In this document: positions 26,349 to 34,596 of the stretch, one piece after another
Layout of the letters: each line of letters begins with the position of its first letter
How positions within the stretch are numbered: the first letter of the stretch is position 1
Assembly: GCA_903837605.1 (NCBI GenBank)
Contig: CAILVF010000037.1
Location: 1 to 64,000, forward strand
Direction of reading: 5' to 3'
From: an uncultured Bacteroidales bacterium
GTDB lineage: Bacteria > Bacteroidota > Bacteroidia > Bacteroidales > FEN-979
Length of the DNA: 64,000 nucleotides
Notes under the pieces: generated by a model
What the model was told of the DNA's origin: nothing
What the model saw: the letters and a program-made list of their open reading frames with translations, nothing else
Databases searched by the model: none
Program-made: the position numbers and the translations under genes

Positions 26349-26886
26349 TACCTGGTCGCTGTTTCTCGACCGCGACGGGGTCATTAACCATCGAATGGTA
26401 GATGATTATGTGCGCAACTGGGAGCAGTTTAAATTCAAACCAGGGGTACTGGAGGCTTTAAAAGAGCTGTCGGGCATGTTCAGCAGGATTGTCGTCGTAA
26501 GCAACCAGCAGGGAGTTGGTAAGGGCCTGATGAGTGAAAAAGAAGTTGAAAACCTCCATTCCAGGATGATCACCGAGGTAACAGCTGCAGGCGGGAGGAT
26601 TGATGCTGCGTTTTTCTGCCCTGCCCTTGAAAGTGAAAAATCATTCAACCGGAAACCTAATATTGGAATGGCCCTTCAGTCACGGAAACGTTTCCCCGAA
26701 ATACGTTTCAGGCAATCAGTAATGGTCGGAGACTCACTCTCAGATATGATTTTCGGGAAAAGGCTCGGAATGAAAACTGTATTTCTTTCAGCCTCCCTTC
26801 CGCACATCCGAAAAGGATTTAAAACTATAAATTTTGTATTTCCCGATCTCCGGGCCTTTGCCCAGGAACTGTTATCTGAAATCTGA
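26320..26886 (+). CDS. gmhB: D-glycero-D-manno-heptose 1,7-bisphosphate 7-phosphatase (HAD)
   Basis: 188 residues from the ATG at 26320, overlapping hddC. The HAD nucleophile motif is FLDRDGVIN; further motifs are VVSNQQGVGKG and the C-terminal MVGDSLSDM. The zinc-loop cysteines of typical GmhB are mostly missing: FFCPALESEKSFNRKPN keeps one Cys where four are usual. It should remove the 7-phosphate before guanylylation. Neighbours make the GDP-heptose role secure despite the altered zinc loop. Confidence 0.88.
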   Translation: MNLKDLKIDNTWSLFLDRDGVINHRMVDDYVRNWEQFKFKPGVLEALKELSGMFSRIVVVSNQQGVGKGLMSEKEVENLHSRMITEVTAAGGRIDAAFFCPALESEKSFNRKPNIGMALQSRKRFPEIRFRQSVMVGDSLSDMIFGKRLGMKTVFLSASLPHIRKGFKTINFVFPDLRAFAQELLSEI

Positions 26887-26902
26887 CATCAGATACCTGA
26901 TA

Positions 26903-26937
26903 AATTGTAAATCTTAAATCGTCCTTCGTCAATCCGC
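26903..26937. repeat. Degenerate heptad repeat R9 in front of the symporter gene
   Basis: Five 7-bp units (AATTGTA, AATCTTA, AATCGTC, CTTCGTC, AATCCGC) end 2 bp before the ATG of the symporter. The match is looser than in the other arrays, but the unit type is that seen before glnN. Confidence 0.5.
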
Positions 26938-26939
26938 CC

Positions 26940-28400
26940 ATGTCTCCAAAAATCATCCTTTTCGCTTTCTTCGCCTACACCGCCCTGCTTTTTTTCATCA
27001 CCTGGCTGACTGCCAGGAAATCAACAAACAGGGGGTTTTACATAGGGAACAAAGCTTCACCCTGGTTCGTAGTTTCATACGGCATGATAGGCGCTTCATT
27101 GTCGGGTGTAACATTTATGTCAGTTCCAGGTTGGGTGGGAGATACCCAGTTTTCGTATTTTCTGGTAGTGGCCGGTTATCTTTTCGGGTATGCCATTATT
27201 GCAACCATACTGCTGCCCCTTTATTACAGGCTTAATCTTACCTCGATATACTCATACCTTGAATCCCGTTTCGGGTTCTGGTCATATAAAACAGGAGCAT
27301 TTTATTTTCTCCTTTCAAGGGTGATCGGGGCTTCGTTCAGGATGTTTCTCGTCGTAAACGTTCTCCAGGTATTTGTTTTCGATGCCTGGAACATCCCGTT
27401 TGGATTGACTGTGCTGATCTTTATCGTCCTTATACTCCTGTATACCTTCAAGGGGGGAATTAAAACCATAATCTGGACCGATACCGTTCAGACTACTTTC
27501 ATGCTGCTGGCTGTAGTCCTGTCGGTTTACATTATTTCCAGGAATATGGATCTCAGTCTTGGGGGTTTGTATCACAGGGCAATGGATAACGGCTTAACAA
27601 AGATGTTCAATACCGACTGGAGCGACAGGCGGTTTTTCCTGAAACAATTCTTCAGCGGGATGTTCATCACAATAGTAATGACCGGGCTTGACCAGGAAAT
27701 GATGCAGAAAAACCTGAGTTGCAGGAACCTGAAAGATGCTCAAAAGAATATGTTTACCTTCAGCGGTGTACTGGTATTTGTCAATTTCATTTTTCTGTTC
27801 CTTGGAGCCACACTGTTCATGTTTGCTGAATTCAAGGGGATCAGGCTGCCCTCACGCTCTGATGATCTCTTCCCGCTGATTGCCATTAACTATCTTGGCC
27901 CCGTGGCGGGGCTTGTTTTCATTATCGGGCTGATTTCCGCTGCCTATCCCAGCGCCGACGGGGCATTGACCTCACTTACAACCTCTTTTTGCATTGACTT
28001 CCTCGGCCTTCCGAAGAGAGAAAATATGGATGAAAAGAAAAAGGAAAGGATACGCTACCTGGTCCATGTAACCTTCGCTCTGGTCCTGCTTGGCGTTATT
28101 ATTTTATTCAGGGCTATAAATGACAGGGCTGTTATTGATAAGTTATTCACCGTGGCAGGGTATACTTACGGGCCACTTCTGGGCCTGTATACTTTCGGCC
28201 TTTTTTCACGCAAACAGGTCAGGGATAAGCTTGTGCCAGTCATCGCATTAATCTCGCCATGCATCTGTTATTTACTTAGCAACTATTCAGTGTTAATATT
28301 TGGTGGATATAAATTCGGATTTGAGCTTCTGATTCTTAACGGATTTATTACTTTTGCCGGACTCCTTCTGGTTAGCCGGAAGAACTCTGTAAAGACTTGA
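26940..28400 (+). CDS. Sodium:solute symporter (SSS family)
   Basis: 486 residues with about 13 hydrophobic helices. Family hallmarks include the early FYIGNKASPWFVVSYGMIGASLSGVTF region (shown here in part), the helix 5-6 GGIKTIIWTDTVQ segment near residue 175, and the late GLISAAYPSADGALTSL sodium-site helix. SSS proteins import sugars, amino acids, vitamins or ions with Na+. The substrate cannot be told; glnN follows but the two need not be linked. Confidence 0.88.
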   Translation: MSPKIILFAFFAYTALLFFITWLTARKSTNRGFYIGNKASPWFVVSYGMIGASLSGVTFMSVPGWVGDTQFSYFLVVAGYLFGYAIIATILLPLYYRLNLTSIYSYLESRFGFWSYKTGAFYFLLSRVIGASFRMFLVVNVLQVFVFDAWNIPFGLTVLIFIVLILLYTFKGGIKTIIWTDTVQTTFMLLAVVLSVYIISRNMDLSLGGLYHRAMDNGLTKMFNTDWSDRRFFLKQFFSGMFITIVMTGLDQEMMQKNLSCRNLKDAQKNMFTFSGVLVFVNFIFLFLGATLFMFAEFKGIRLPSRSDDLFPLIAINYLGPVAGLVFIIGLISAAYPSADGALTSLTTSFCIDFLGLPKRENMDEKKKERIRYLVHVTFALVLLGVIILFRAINDRAVIDKLFTVAGYTYGPLLGLYTFGLFSRKQVRDKLVPVIALISPCICYLLSNYSVLIFGGYKFGFELLILNGFITFAGLLLVSRKNSVKT

Positions 28401-28441
28401 TAATGCTGGTAGACCGTTGTACCCGGGTGAGCCCCGACGGA

Positions 28442-28476
28442 AATCGTAATTCGTAAATTGTAATTCGTAAATCGTA
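28442..28476. repeat. Heptad repeat R7 abutting the glnN start
   Basis: Five contiguous units (AATCGTA, ATTCGTA, AATTGTA, ATTCGTA, AATCGTA) end 3 bp before the glnN ATG. They occupy the whole ribosome-loading region of the leader. Confidence 0.9.
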
Positions 28477-28479
28477 GCT

Positions 28480-30669
28480 ATGGACAACATCAGATTCAGG
28501 GCATTGGAAATGACGATGGGAAGGACGCCGAAAGCGGTTAATTTCCCTGATAAAAAGGCATCAGATTATTTCGGTGAACTTACGTTCAACAGGGTTGCAA
28601 TGAAAGAGTTTCTTACCGAAGAAGCATATACCGCCGTTATTAATTCAATAGAAAAGGGTGAAAAAATTGACCGCAGGATCGCCGACCAGGTGGCTGCCGG
28701 TATGAAAGCCTGGGCTATCAGCAATGGCGCCACACACTATACGCATTGGTTCCTGCCTCTTACAGGAGCTACAGCCGAAAAGCATGATGCTTTTGTCAGC
28801 CCCGTGGAAGGCGGCACTGGAATTGAAAAATTCAGGGGGATTGAGCTGACCCAGCAGGAACCTGATGCTTCCAGTTTCCCCAGCGGGGGGATACGGTCTA
28901 CCTTTGAAGCAAGGGGTTATACCGCATGGGATCCTTCCTCACCTGCTTTTATAATGGATAAAACCCTGTGTATACCTTCTGTATTTATTTCTTACACTGG
29001 AGAAGCCCTCGACTATAAAACCCCTTTGCTCCGCGCACTCCATTCTATCGATAAGGCAGCAGTTGAAGTTTGCCAGCTTTTCGACAAGGACGTGACCAAG
29101 GTGTTTGCCACCCTGGGTTGGGAACAGGAGTATTTTCTTGTTGATAAAGCGCTATACAGCGCCCGTCCCGACCTCGTCCTTACCGGGCGTACACTGTTCG
29201 GGCATTCCTCTGCCAAAGACCAGCAGCTGGAAGACCATTATTTCGGAACTATCCCACAGAGGGTTATGGCCTTTATGCAGGAGTTCGAGCTGGAAGCTCA
29301 CAGGCTTGGCATTCCGGTGAAGACAAGACATAACGAAGTGGCGCCAAACCAGTTCGAATGTGCCCCCGTTTTTGAAGAAGCAAATCTCTCGGTAGACCAC
29401 AACCAGCTTATGATGCACCTTGTTGAAAAGGTGGCCAGCCGTCACAATTTTACCGTTCTGCTTCATGAAAAACCATTCAGCGGTGTGAACGGTTCGGGAA
29501 AACACAGTAACTGGTCGCTCGCAACCAATACCAGGGAAAACCTCCTTCTGCCCGGGCATAATACAAAAACCGAGCTGCGCTTTCTTACCTTCCTCGTTAA
29601 TATAGTAAAAGCAGTGCATGAGAATGCCGACCTCCTGAGGGCAATCATCGCAACACCTGGAAATGATCACAGGCTTGGAGCAAACGAAGCACCCCCGGGA
29701 ATCATCTCGGTTTTCATCGGCGCACAGCTTACTCATTGGCTCAACACCATCGAAAAAAGCGATAAAAGTTTTAAGTTCAGCCTTGACAGCGATACGGGCC
29801 TGCTTAAAAATTTCCCGAAGATTCCCGAGATATTGCTCGACAATACCGACCGTAACAGGACTTCACCCTTTGCCTTTACCGGGAATAAATTTGAATTCAG
29901 GGCTGTTGGCTCATCACACTCCTGCGCACCGGCAATGATCGCCCTTAACATGATAGTTGCCGATCAGCTGAATACATTCCTGAAAGACCTTAAAGAGGTG
30001 ACGGGAAAGAAAGTGAAACTCGACGATGCTATCCTGGGCTTGCTTAAGAAATATATCAAGGAATCAAAACCTATCAGGTTTGAGGGTAATAATTACGGTC
30101 AGGAATGGCTGAAAGAAGCTGCCAAACGCGGACTTTCGAACCACAGGACAACCCCTGATGCACTTAAGGCCTTTATTCATAAAAAATTCGTGGATGTGTT
30201 TGAAAGAACCCAGGTGCTTACTGCACGTGAGGTCCATGCACGGTATGAGATCGGGCTCGAAGATTATACCAAAAAGATACAGATAGAATCGAGGGTGCTT
30301 GGTGACCTGGTTTCAAACCATGTTATCCCGGTTGCGATAAGATACCAGAACATCCTTGTCGACAACGTGAAGGGGCTGAAACAGGTGCTGGACCTGAAGA
30401 CCTACGGGAAGATCTCCCAGAACCAGATGGAACAGATCACCGAAATATCCGAACATATCGATAAGATCATGACCTATGTGAGCGATATGACAGAGGCAAG
30501 GAAGGTGGCCAATAAGATTCAGGATCCTGAAGAAAAAGCAAAAGCCTACTGCAGCCATGTATTCCCGTTTTTCGAGAAGATACGTTATCATTCCGACAAA
30601 CTTGAGTTGATGGTCGATGATGAAGTGTGGCCATTGCCAAAATACCGCGAATTGTTATTCATTCATTAA
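28480..30669 (+). CDS. glnN: Glutamine synthetase type III
   Basis: 729 residues, the usual length of the GSIII family found in Bacteroidota and cyanobacteria. It condenses glutamate with ammonia using ATP. Catalytic-core motifs visible include GWEQEYFLVD, the KTRHNEVAPNQFECAP region and NGSGKHSNWSL, and GANEAPPGIIS. A GSIII-type N-terminal LTFNRVAMKEFL segment is present. The leader is a heptad repeat array, which may affect expression. It is the main ammonia-assimilating enzyme in the window. Confidence 0.95.
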   Translation: MDNIRFRALEMTMGRTPKAVNFPDKKASDYFGELTFNRVAMKEFLTEEAYTAVINSIEKGEKIDRRIADQVAAGMKAWAISNGATHYTHWFLPLTGATAEKHDAFVSPVEGGTGIEKFRGIELTQQEPDASSFPSGGIRSTFEARGYTAWDPSSPAFIMDKTLCIPSVFISYTGEALDYKTPLLRALHSIDKAAVEVCQLFDKDVTKVFATLGWEQEYFLVDKALYSARPDLVLTGRTLFGHSSAKDQQLEDHYFGTIPQRVMAFMQEFELEAHRLGIPVKTRHNEVAPNQFECAPVFEEANLSVDHNQLMMHLVEKVASRHNFTVLLHEKPFSGVNGSGKHSNWSLATNTRENLLLPGHNTKTELRFLTFLVNIVKAVHENADLLRAIIATPGNDHRLGANEAPPGIISVFIGAQLTHWLNTIEKSDKSFKFSLDSDTGLLKNFPKIPEILLDNTDRNRTSPFAFTGNKFEFRAVGSSHSCAPAMIALNMIVADQLNTFLKDLKEVTGKKVKLDDAILGLLKKYIKESKPIRFEGNNYGQEWLKEAAKRGLSNHRTTPDALKAFIHKKFVDVFERTQVLTAREVHARYEIGLEDYTKKIQIESRVLGDLVSNHVIPVAIRYQNILVDNVKGLKQVLDLKTYGKISQNQMEQITEISEHIDKIMTYVSDMTEARKVANKIQDPEEKAKAYCSHVFPFFEKIRYHSDKLELMVDDEVWPLPKYRELLFIH

Positions 30670-30683
30670 GCAGATTCTTGATT

Positions 30684-31877
30684 ATGGAAACCAAGGGGTT
30701 CTTTCTCCGGCTTGTATTGCTGATCCTTTTAACCGGCAGCAATATGGCTTATGCACAGATCAACGTAGTGCATATCGACAATAACACCTTCCCCCAGACT
30801 AATGAAGGGATATTCTACAGCCTTCCCCGAACCGTTGTGAACGTTACGGTGAAGATCGACAGGATTGAGAATTACCAGGGCCCTTATGCCGATTATGCTT
30901 TTCGCTATCTCGGTCTTAAAAATGTAGTTCAGTCAAACACCATTGAATATAAAATCTCCGATATTAATATTTCGACTTCTTATGAGCCTGATCCTGACCA
31001 GTACTATTTTATTGAGCTGGGCGAAAAGATGTCGAAAGGGGAGAAAGCCGGGCTGCTGTCGCTTACAGATGCAGGTATAATACTTGGGACTTTGCCTTCT
31101 GCCGCCGATACAACAACCCAGATAAACAGGCTGCTTAATGCTGAAGAACCGCCCCTGGAACTTGAAAAGGATGCTTTTGGAGAGTTGTTCAGGAACTATA
31201 CCGATGTGAATGTTTTTGAAAAGGTCGATACCATCCGCCGAAAAATAAACATTGACACCATGACCCTTGAAAGGCAGTACCTGAAAAAGACAATGGTGGA
31301 AAAATCTCCTGAACAGAAAGCCAAGGAAGCCGCTGATTTCCTTTCCAAGATCAAGGATAACCGGTTTAACCTGATCACGGGATTCCAGGAAGTGAATTAC
31401 AATAAGGAAACCCTGGAGTTCATGGATGCCCAGCTTAAAAACCTTGAACGGGAATACCTGAAATTGTTCACTGGCGTGAAAATTCACAAAACCATGACAT
31501 TCTCCTACAAGTATATTCCTACTCCGAACCAGATCAATACAGAAATACCTATCTTCAAATTCAATAAGTCGAAAGGTGTGCAGGATCTCGATGCCCCTGG
31601 AGGAGGCAAAGTGATCACCATCAGGGTACAAAGGGTAGGGAACACGAATTCTGTTTCGGTATACCTTCAGAAAGCAGGAAAATCTGCCAAATCCAGCGGT
31701 TTCTTCTACAGGATACCTGAATATGCAAGGGTGACTGTAAAAGTTGATGACAATACCCAGGAAGAGCAGCAGTGCCTTATAAGCCAGCTGGGCCTGGTGA
31801 CAAACCTGCCTTCAAGTAAATGGAAAGTTCTGTTCCATCCCGAAACCGGCGGAATAAAGAGCCTTGGACTTGAATAA
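30684..31877 (+). CDS. DUF4831 family exported protein
   Basis: 397 residues from the ATG at 30684, which begins with a signal peptide (LRLVLLILLTGSNMAYAQ) cut before INVVHID. The body matches the Bacteroidota DUF4831 pattern: GIFYSLPRTVVNV, YKISDINISTSYEPDPDQ and the C-terminal FYRIPEYARVTVK. It has no known function; it is probably periplasmic. It converges on kdsA with only 6 bp between the stops. Confidence 0.8.
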   Translation: METKGFFLRLVLLILLTGSNMAYAQINVVHIDNNTFPQTNEGIFYSLPRTVVNVTVKIDRIENYQGPYADYAFRYLGLKNVVQSNTIEYKISDINISTSYEPDPDQYYFIELGEKMSKGEKAGLLSLTDAGIILGTLPSAADTTTQINRLLNAEEPPLELEKDAFGELFRNYTDVNVFEKVDTIRRKINIDTMTLERQYLKKTMVEKSPEQKAKEAADFLSKIKDNRFNLITGFQEVNYNKETLEFMDAQLKNLEREYLKLFTGVKIHKTMTFSYKYIPTPNQINTEIPIFKFNKSKGVQDLDAPGGGKVITIRVQRVGNTNSVSVYLQKAGKSAKSSGFFYRIPEYARVTVKVDDNTQEEQQCLISQLGLVTNLPSSKWKVLFHPETGGIKSLGLE

Positions 31878-31883
31878 AAGGGA

Positions 31884-32693
31884 TTAAAGGGCTTTTCTTA
31901 TCCTTACCAGTTTTACCAGCAGGTCTTCAAGAAGATCCAGTTTCAGCATGTTTGCTCCATCTGATTTAGCCCTGGATGGATCCGGATGAGTCTCTATAAA
32001 CAACCCGTCGGCCCCGGCTGCTATGCCTGCCCTGGCTATGGTCTCGATAAGATCAGGTTTCCCGCCGGTTACGCCCGCCTGTTGGTTTGGCTGCTGAAGC
32101 GAATGAGTCACATCCAGGATGACAGGCACCTGGAATTTCTGCATCTCAGGTATGGAACGCATATCCACAACCAGGTCCTGGTAACCGAAAGTGGTTCCCC
32201 GTTCTGTAAGCATGATATTCGTGTTCCCGGTGCTGAGCACCTTCTCAACAGCGTAACGCATCGCTTCAGGTGAGGAAAACTGCCCTTTCTTGATATTCAC
32301 AGCTTTTCTTGTTTTCCCGGCAGCGATCAGAAGGTCGGTCTGCCTGCATAGAAAGGCCGGGATCTGCAAGACATCCACGAAACCGGCCGCAAATGAAGCC
32401 TCATCTTCCGAATGGACATCGGTAAGGGTCGGTATCTTCAACTGTTTCCCCACAGAAGCAATGATGCTCATCGCCTTTTCATTGCCGATGCCGGTAAATG
32501 AATCACCCTTTGAACGATTTGCTTTTTTATAAGACGACTTGAAAATGTAAGGGATGTTCAGCCGTTCACAAATCTCCCTGATACGAGTTGCGACTTCGAT
32601 CGGCATAATCTCGTTTTCAACTACGCAGGGACCTGCAATCAGGAAGAACATTCCAGGATCTTTAATCGTTAAACCGGGGATATTGGGGATCAT
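31884..32693 (-). CDS. kdsA: 3-deoxy-8-phosphooctulonate (KDO-8-P) synthase
   Basis: 269 residues. It condenses phosphoenolpyruvate with arabinose 5-phosphate for the KDO of lipopolysaccharide. The opening FLIAGPCVVEN, FKSSYKKANRSK, LTDVHSEDEA and LTERGTTFGYQDLVVDMRS stretches are diagnostic, as is FIETHPDPSRAKSDG. Asn/Cys choice at the metal site (AGPCV) suggests the metal-dependent class. No kdsB, kdsC or kdsD is in the window. It confirms a Gram-negative envelope. Confidence 0.95.
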   Translation of the reverse strand: MIPNIPGLTIKDPGMFFLIAGPCVVENEIMPIEVATRIREICERLNIPYIFKSSYKKANRSKGDSFTGIGNEKAMSIIASVGKQLKIPTLTDVHSEDEASFAAGFVDVLQIPAFLCRQTDLLIAAGKTRKAVNIKKGQFSSPEAMRYAVEKVLSTGNTNIMLTERGTTFGYQDLVVDMRSIPEMQKFQVPVILDVTHSLQQPNQQAGVTGGKPDLIETIARAGIAAGADGLFIETHPDPSRAKSDGANMLKLDLLEDLLVKLVRIRKAL

Positions 32694-32722
32694 AGTATCT
32701 GTTTTTGAATGACTGATTAGCG

Positions 32723-32778
32723 GTGACTTGTGAACAGTGAACAGTGACTGTTACCAGTCACTAGCCACCAGTCACTAA
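32723..32778. repeat. Heptad repeat R8 between kdsA and rarA
   Basis: Eight contiguous units move from GTGACTT/GTGAACA to the complementary TCACTAG/TCACTAA. The array therefore has inverted halves. Its end overlaps the rarA stop codon by a few bases. Confidence 0.88.
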
Positions 32779-34043
32779 TATTTGTACTTCTCTTTCCATA
32801 ACGCTTTAAGCCTTGCCCGTATTTCCTTTTCCTTAGGATTTTCCTGGGGATCGTAAAATTTCGACCCCTTGATCTTTTCGGGGAGAAATTCCTGGTCTGC
32901 AAAATTATTCTCGAAATCGTGGGCGTATTTATAATCTTTACCGTAACCTATCTTCTTCATCAGGTTTGTGGGTGCGTTGCGTATATGCAGGGGCACAGGC
33001 AGGTCGCCATGCTCCCTGAACGCTTTTTGTGCCTTCCTGATGGCAAGGTACGAAGCATTGCTTTTCACAGAGGTGGCCAGGTAAATTGCAGTTTGGGAGA
33101 GTATCAGGTCGCATTCGGGGTAGCCTATCACATCAACGGCCTGGAAACAGGTATTTGCAAGCAAAAGGGCATTCGGATTGGCGTTCCCGATGTCTTCCGA
33201 AGCGAGAATAAGCATTCTTCTGGCGATGAACTTGGGATCTTCACCAGCTTCAACCATCCTTGCCAGCCAGTATACCGCGGCGTTTGGATCGGAACCCCTG
33301 AGCGATTTGATGAATGCTGATATCACATCATAATGCATTTCGCCTGTTTTATCGTACATGGCAAGGTTCTGCTGAATGATGCTCAGTGTGTTTTTATTAT
33401 CTATGCGGATGACTTTTTCCCCGGGACTCAGCGAGGTGACTATCAACTCGAGTGCGTTCAATAACTTCCGGGCGTCGCCACCTGAAATCCGTAATATGGC
33501 TTCCGTCTCTGCAATACTGATCTCAATGCCCATTTGCTGCTGAAGCGTTTTCCTGCCTTCTTCAAGCAATTGGATCAGCTGGGGCTCTTCAAGTACCTTT
33601 AAAATATAAATCTGGCATCGTGAAAGCAGGGGAGAGATCACTTCAAAAGAAGGATTCTCGGTCGTAGCCCCTATAAAGGTGATTATCCCTTTCTCAACGG
33701 CCCCTAAAAGCGCATCCTGCTGTGATTTACTGAAACGGTGGATCTCATCAATAAACAGGAAGGGGCTGGTGCCGCTTTCTTTTGCCCTGGCAATAACTTC
33801 CCTTACCTCCTTCACCCCTGAGCTTACAGCACTCAAAGTATGGAATTCCCTTGAAAGCTGTCTTGAAATAATATAAGCCAGGGTTGTCTTGCCTACTCCG
33901 GGGGGGCCCCATAAAACCATCGAAGGGACATTCCCCGATTCAATCGCTTTCCTCAGAATGGCGCCGGGTCCCACAAGGTGGTCCTGTCCGAGGTATTCGT
34001 CAAGTGAATTGGGACGCAGTTGCTCTGCTAGAGGTATCAGCAT
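32775..34043 (-). CDS. rarA: Replication-associated recombination protein A (MgsA/RarA AAA+ ATPase)
   Basis: 422 residues. This clamp-loader-like ATPase acts at stalled replication forks. It has Walker A GPPGVGKTT (about residues 45-53), Walker B FIDEIHRFSK, sensor-1 IGATTENPSF and the C-terminal MgsA/RarA domain with SFIKSLRGSDPNAAVYWLARM. The N-terminal LAEQLRPNSLDEYLGQDHL is typical. The stop lies in a heptad repeat. It is not linked to other repair genes here. Confidence 0.94.
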   Translation of the reverse strand: MLIPLAEQLRPNSLDEYLGQDHLVGPGAILRKAIESGNVPSMVLWGPPGVGKTTLAYIISRQLSREFHTLSAVSSGVKEVREVIARAKESGTSPFLFIDEIHRFSKSQQDALLGAVEKGIITFIGATTENPSFEVISPLLSRCQIYILKVLEEPQLIQLLEEGRKTLQQQMGIEISIAETEAILRISGGDARKLLNALELIVTSLSPGEKVIRIDNKNTLSIIQQNLAMYDKTGEMHYDVISAFIKSLRGSDPNAAVYWLARMVEAGEDPKFIARRMLILASEDIGNANPNALLLANTCFQAVDVIGYPECDLILSQTAIYLATSVKSNASYLAIRKAQKAFREHGDLPVPLHIRNAPTNLMKKIGYGKDYKYAHDFENNFADQEFLPEKIKGSKFYDPQENPKEKEIRARLKALWKEKYKY

Positions 34044-34097
34044 AATATTTCAAAGGTACGATTATGATATTTAAACGTCTTTATCCCTGTTTTGAAT

Positions 34098-34177
34098 TGT
34101 TAACATCTTAAAAAATGTTAAAATTATTCGTGCTGATTTTCAGGTGAATAAGGCAAATGTTAAAAAATGTTAAAAAA
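34098..34177. promoter_or_regulatory. ATGTTAAAA repeats and inverted repeat upstream of the small lipoprotein
   Basis: The perfect 7-bp inverted repeat TTAACAT/ATGTTAA (34100-34106 and 34115-34121) is followed by two direct copies of AATGTTAAAA (starting 34156 and 34166). All lie just upstream of the promoter for the small lipoprotein gene and could be regulator sites. AT-richness makes chance plausible. Confidence 0.35.
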
Positions 34178-34191
34178 AAGTGGTCAAAAAA

Positions 34192-34223
34192 TTTGTCTGG
34201 TATGGTATCCTGCTTTATCTTTG
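34192..34223 (+). promoter_or_regulatory. Promoter of the small lipoprotein gene
   Basis: TTTG at 34192-34195 and TATCTTTG at 34216-34223, with a 20-bp spacer, form an excellent Bacteroidota sigma-ABfr promoter. The ATG lies 25 bp further on. Confidence 0.75.
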
Positions 34224-34248
34224 CATCAAATTCAAAACGAACAAAACG

Positions 34249-34539
34249 ATGAAAAAATTTGCAACATTATTAATCGTAGGTGCTGTAGCTTTCATGTATG
34301 CTTGCGGCCCCAGCGCAAAAGAGTTAGAAGAAAAAAGGATCGCTGATTCAATCCGCGTAGCTGATTCATTAGCAATGGTACAGGCAGAACAGCAGAGAAT
34401 TGCTGATTCAATTGCTAAGGCCGGTGAGGAAAAGAAGAAAGCCGATTCAATTGCACATCAGGATTCAATCAAGAAACACCTGATCAAGGCTGCAAAACCT
34501 GCAAAAGCCCCTAAAGCTCCTAAAAAAGCTAAGAAGTAA
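34249..34539 (+). CDS. Small lipoprotein with ADSI repeats and Lys/Ala/Pro-rich tail
   Basis: 96 residues from the ATG at 34249. A lipoprotein-like signal (LIVGAVAFMYAC, Cys19) is followed by a predicted coiled coil in which (I/V)ADS(I/L) recurs about five times, and a strongly basic tail KAAKPAKAPKAPKKAKK. It should be lipid-anchored in the envelope with a positively charged, extended end that could touch peptidoglycan or nucleic acid. Short proteins of this composition occur in Bacteroidota; no function is known. It has its own strong promoter and terminator, so it is probably abundant. Confidence 0.75.
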   Translation: MKKFATLLIVGAVAFMYACGPSAKELEEKRIADSIRVADSLAMVQAEQQRIADSIAKAGEEKKKADSIAHQDSIKKHLIKAAKPAKAPKAPKKAKK

Positions 34540-34560
34540 TCTTTCTTGCAAAAATAAAAG

Positions 34561-34594
34561 AGGCTGTCTCAAAAGTACGAGACGGCCTTTTTTA
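34561..34594. terminator. Bidirectional terminator between the lipoprotein and pntB
   Basis: A 10-bp stem (34561-34570 and 34579-34588, GTCTC/GAGAC core) with an 8-base loop, followed by a T-run on the plus strand and preceded by A-rich sequence. It can serve both convergent transcripts. Confidence 0.85.
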
Positions 34595-34596
34595 TT

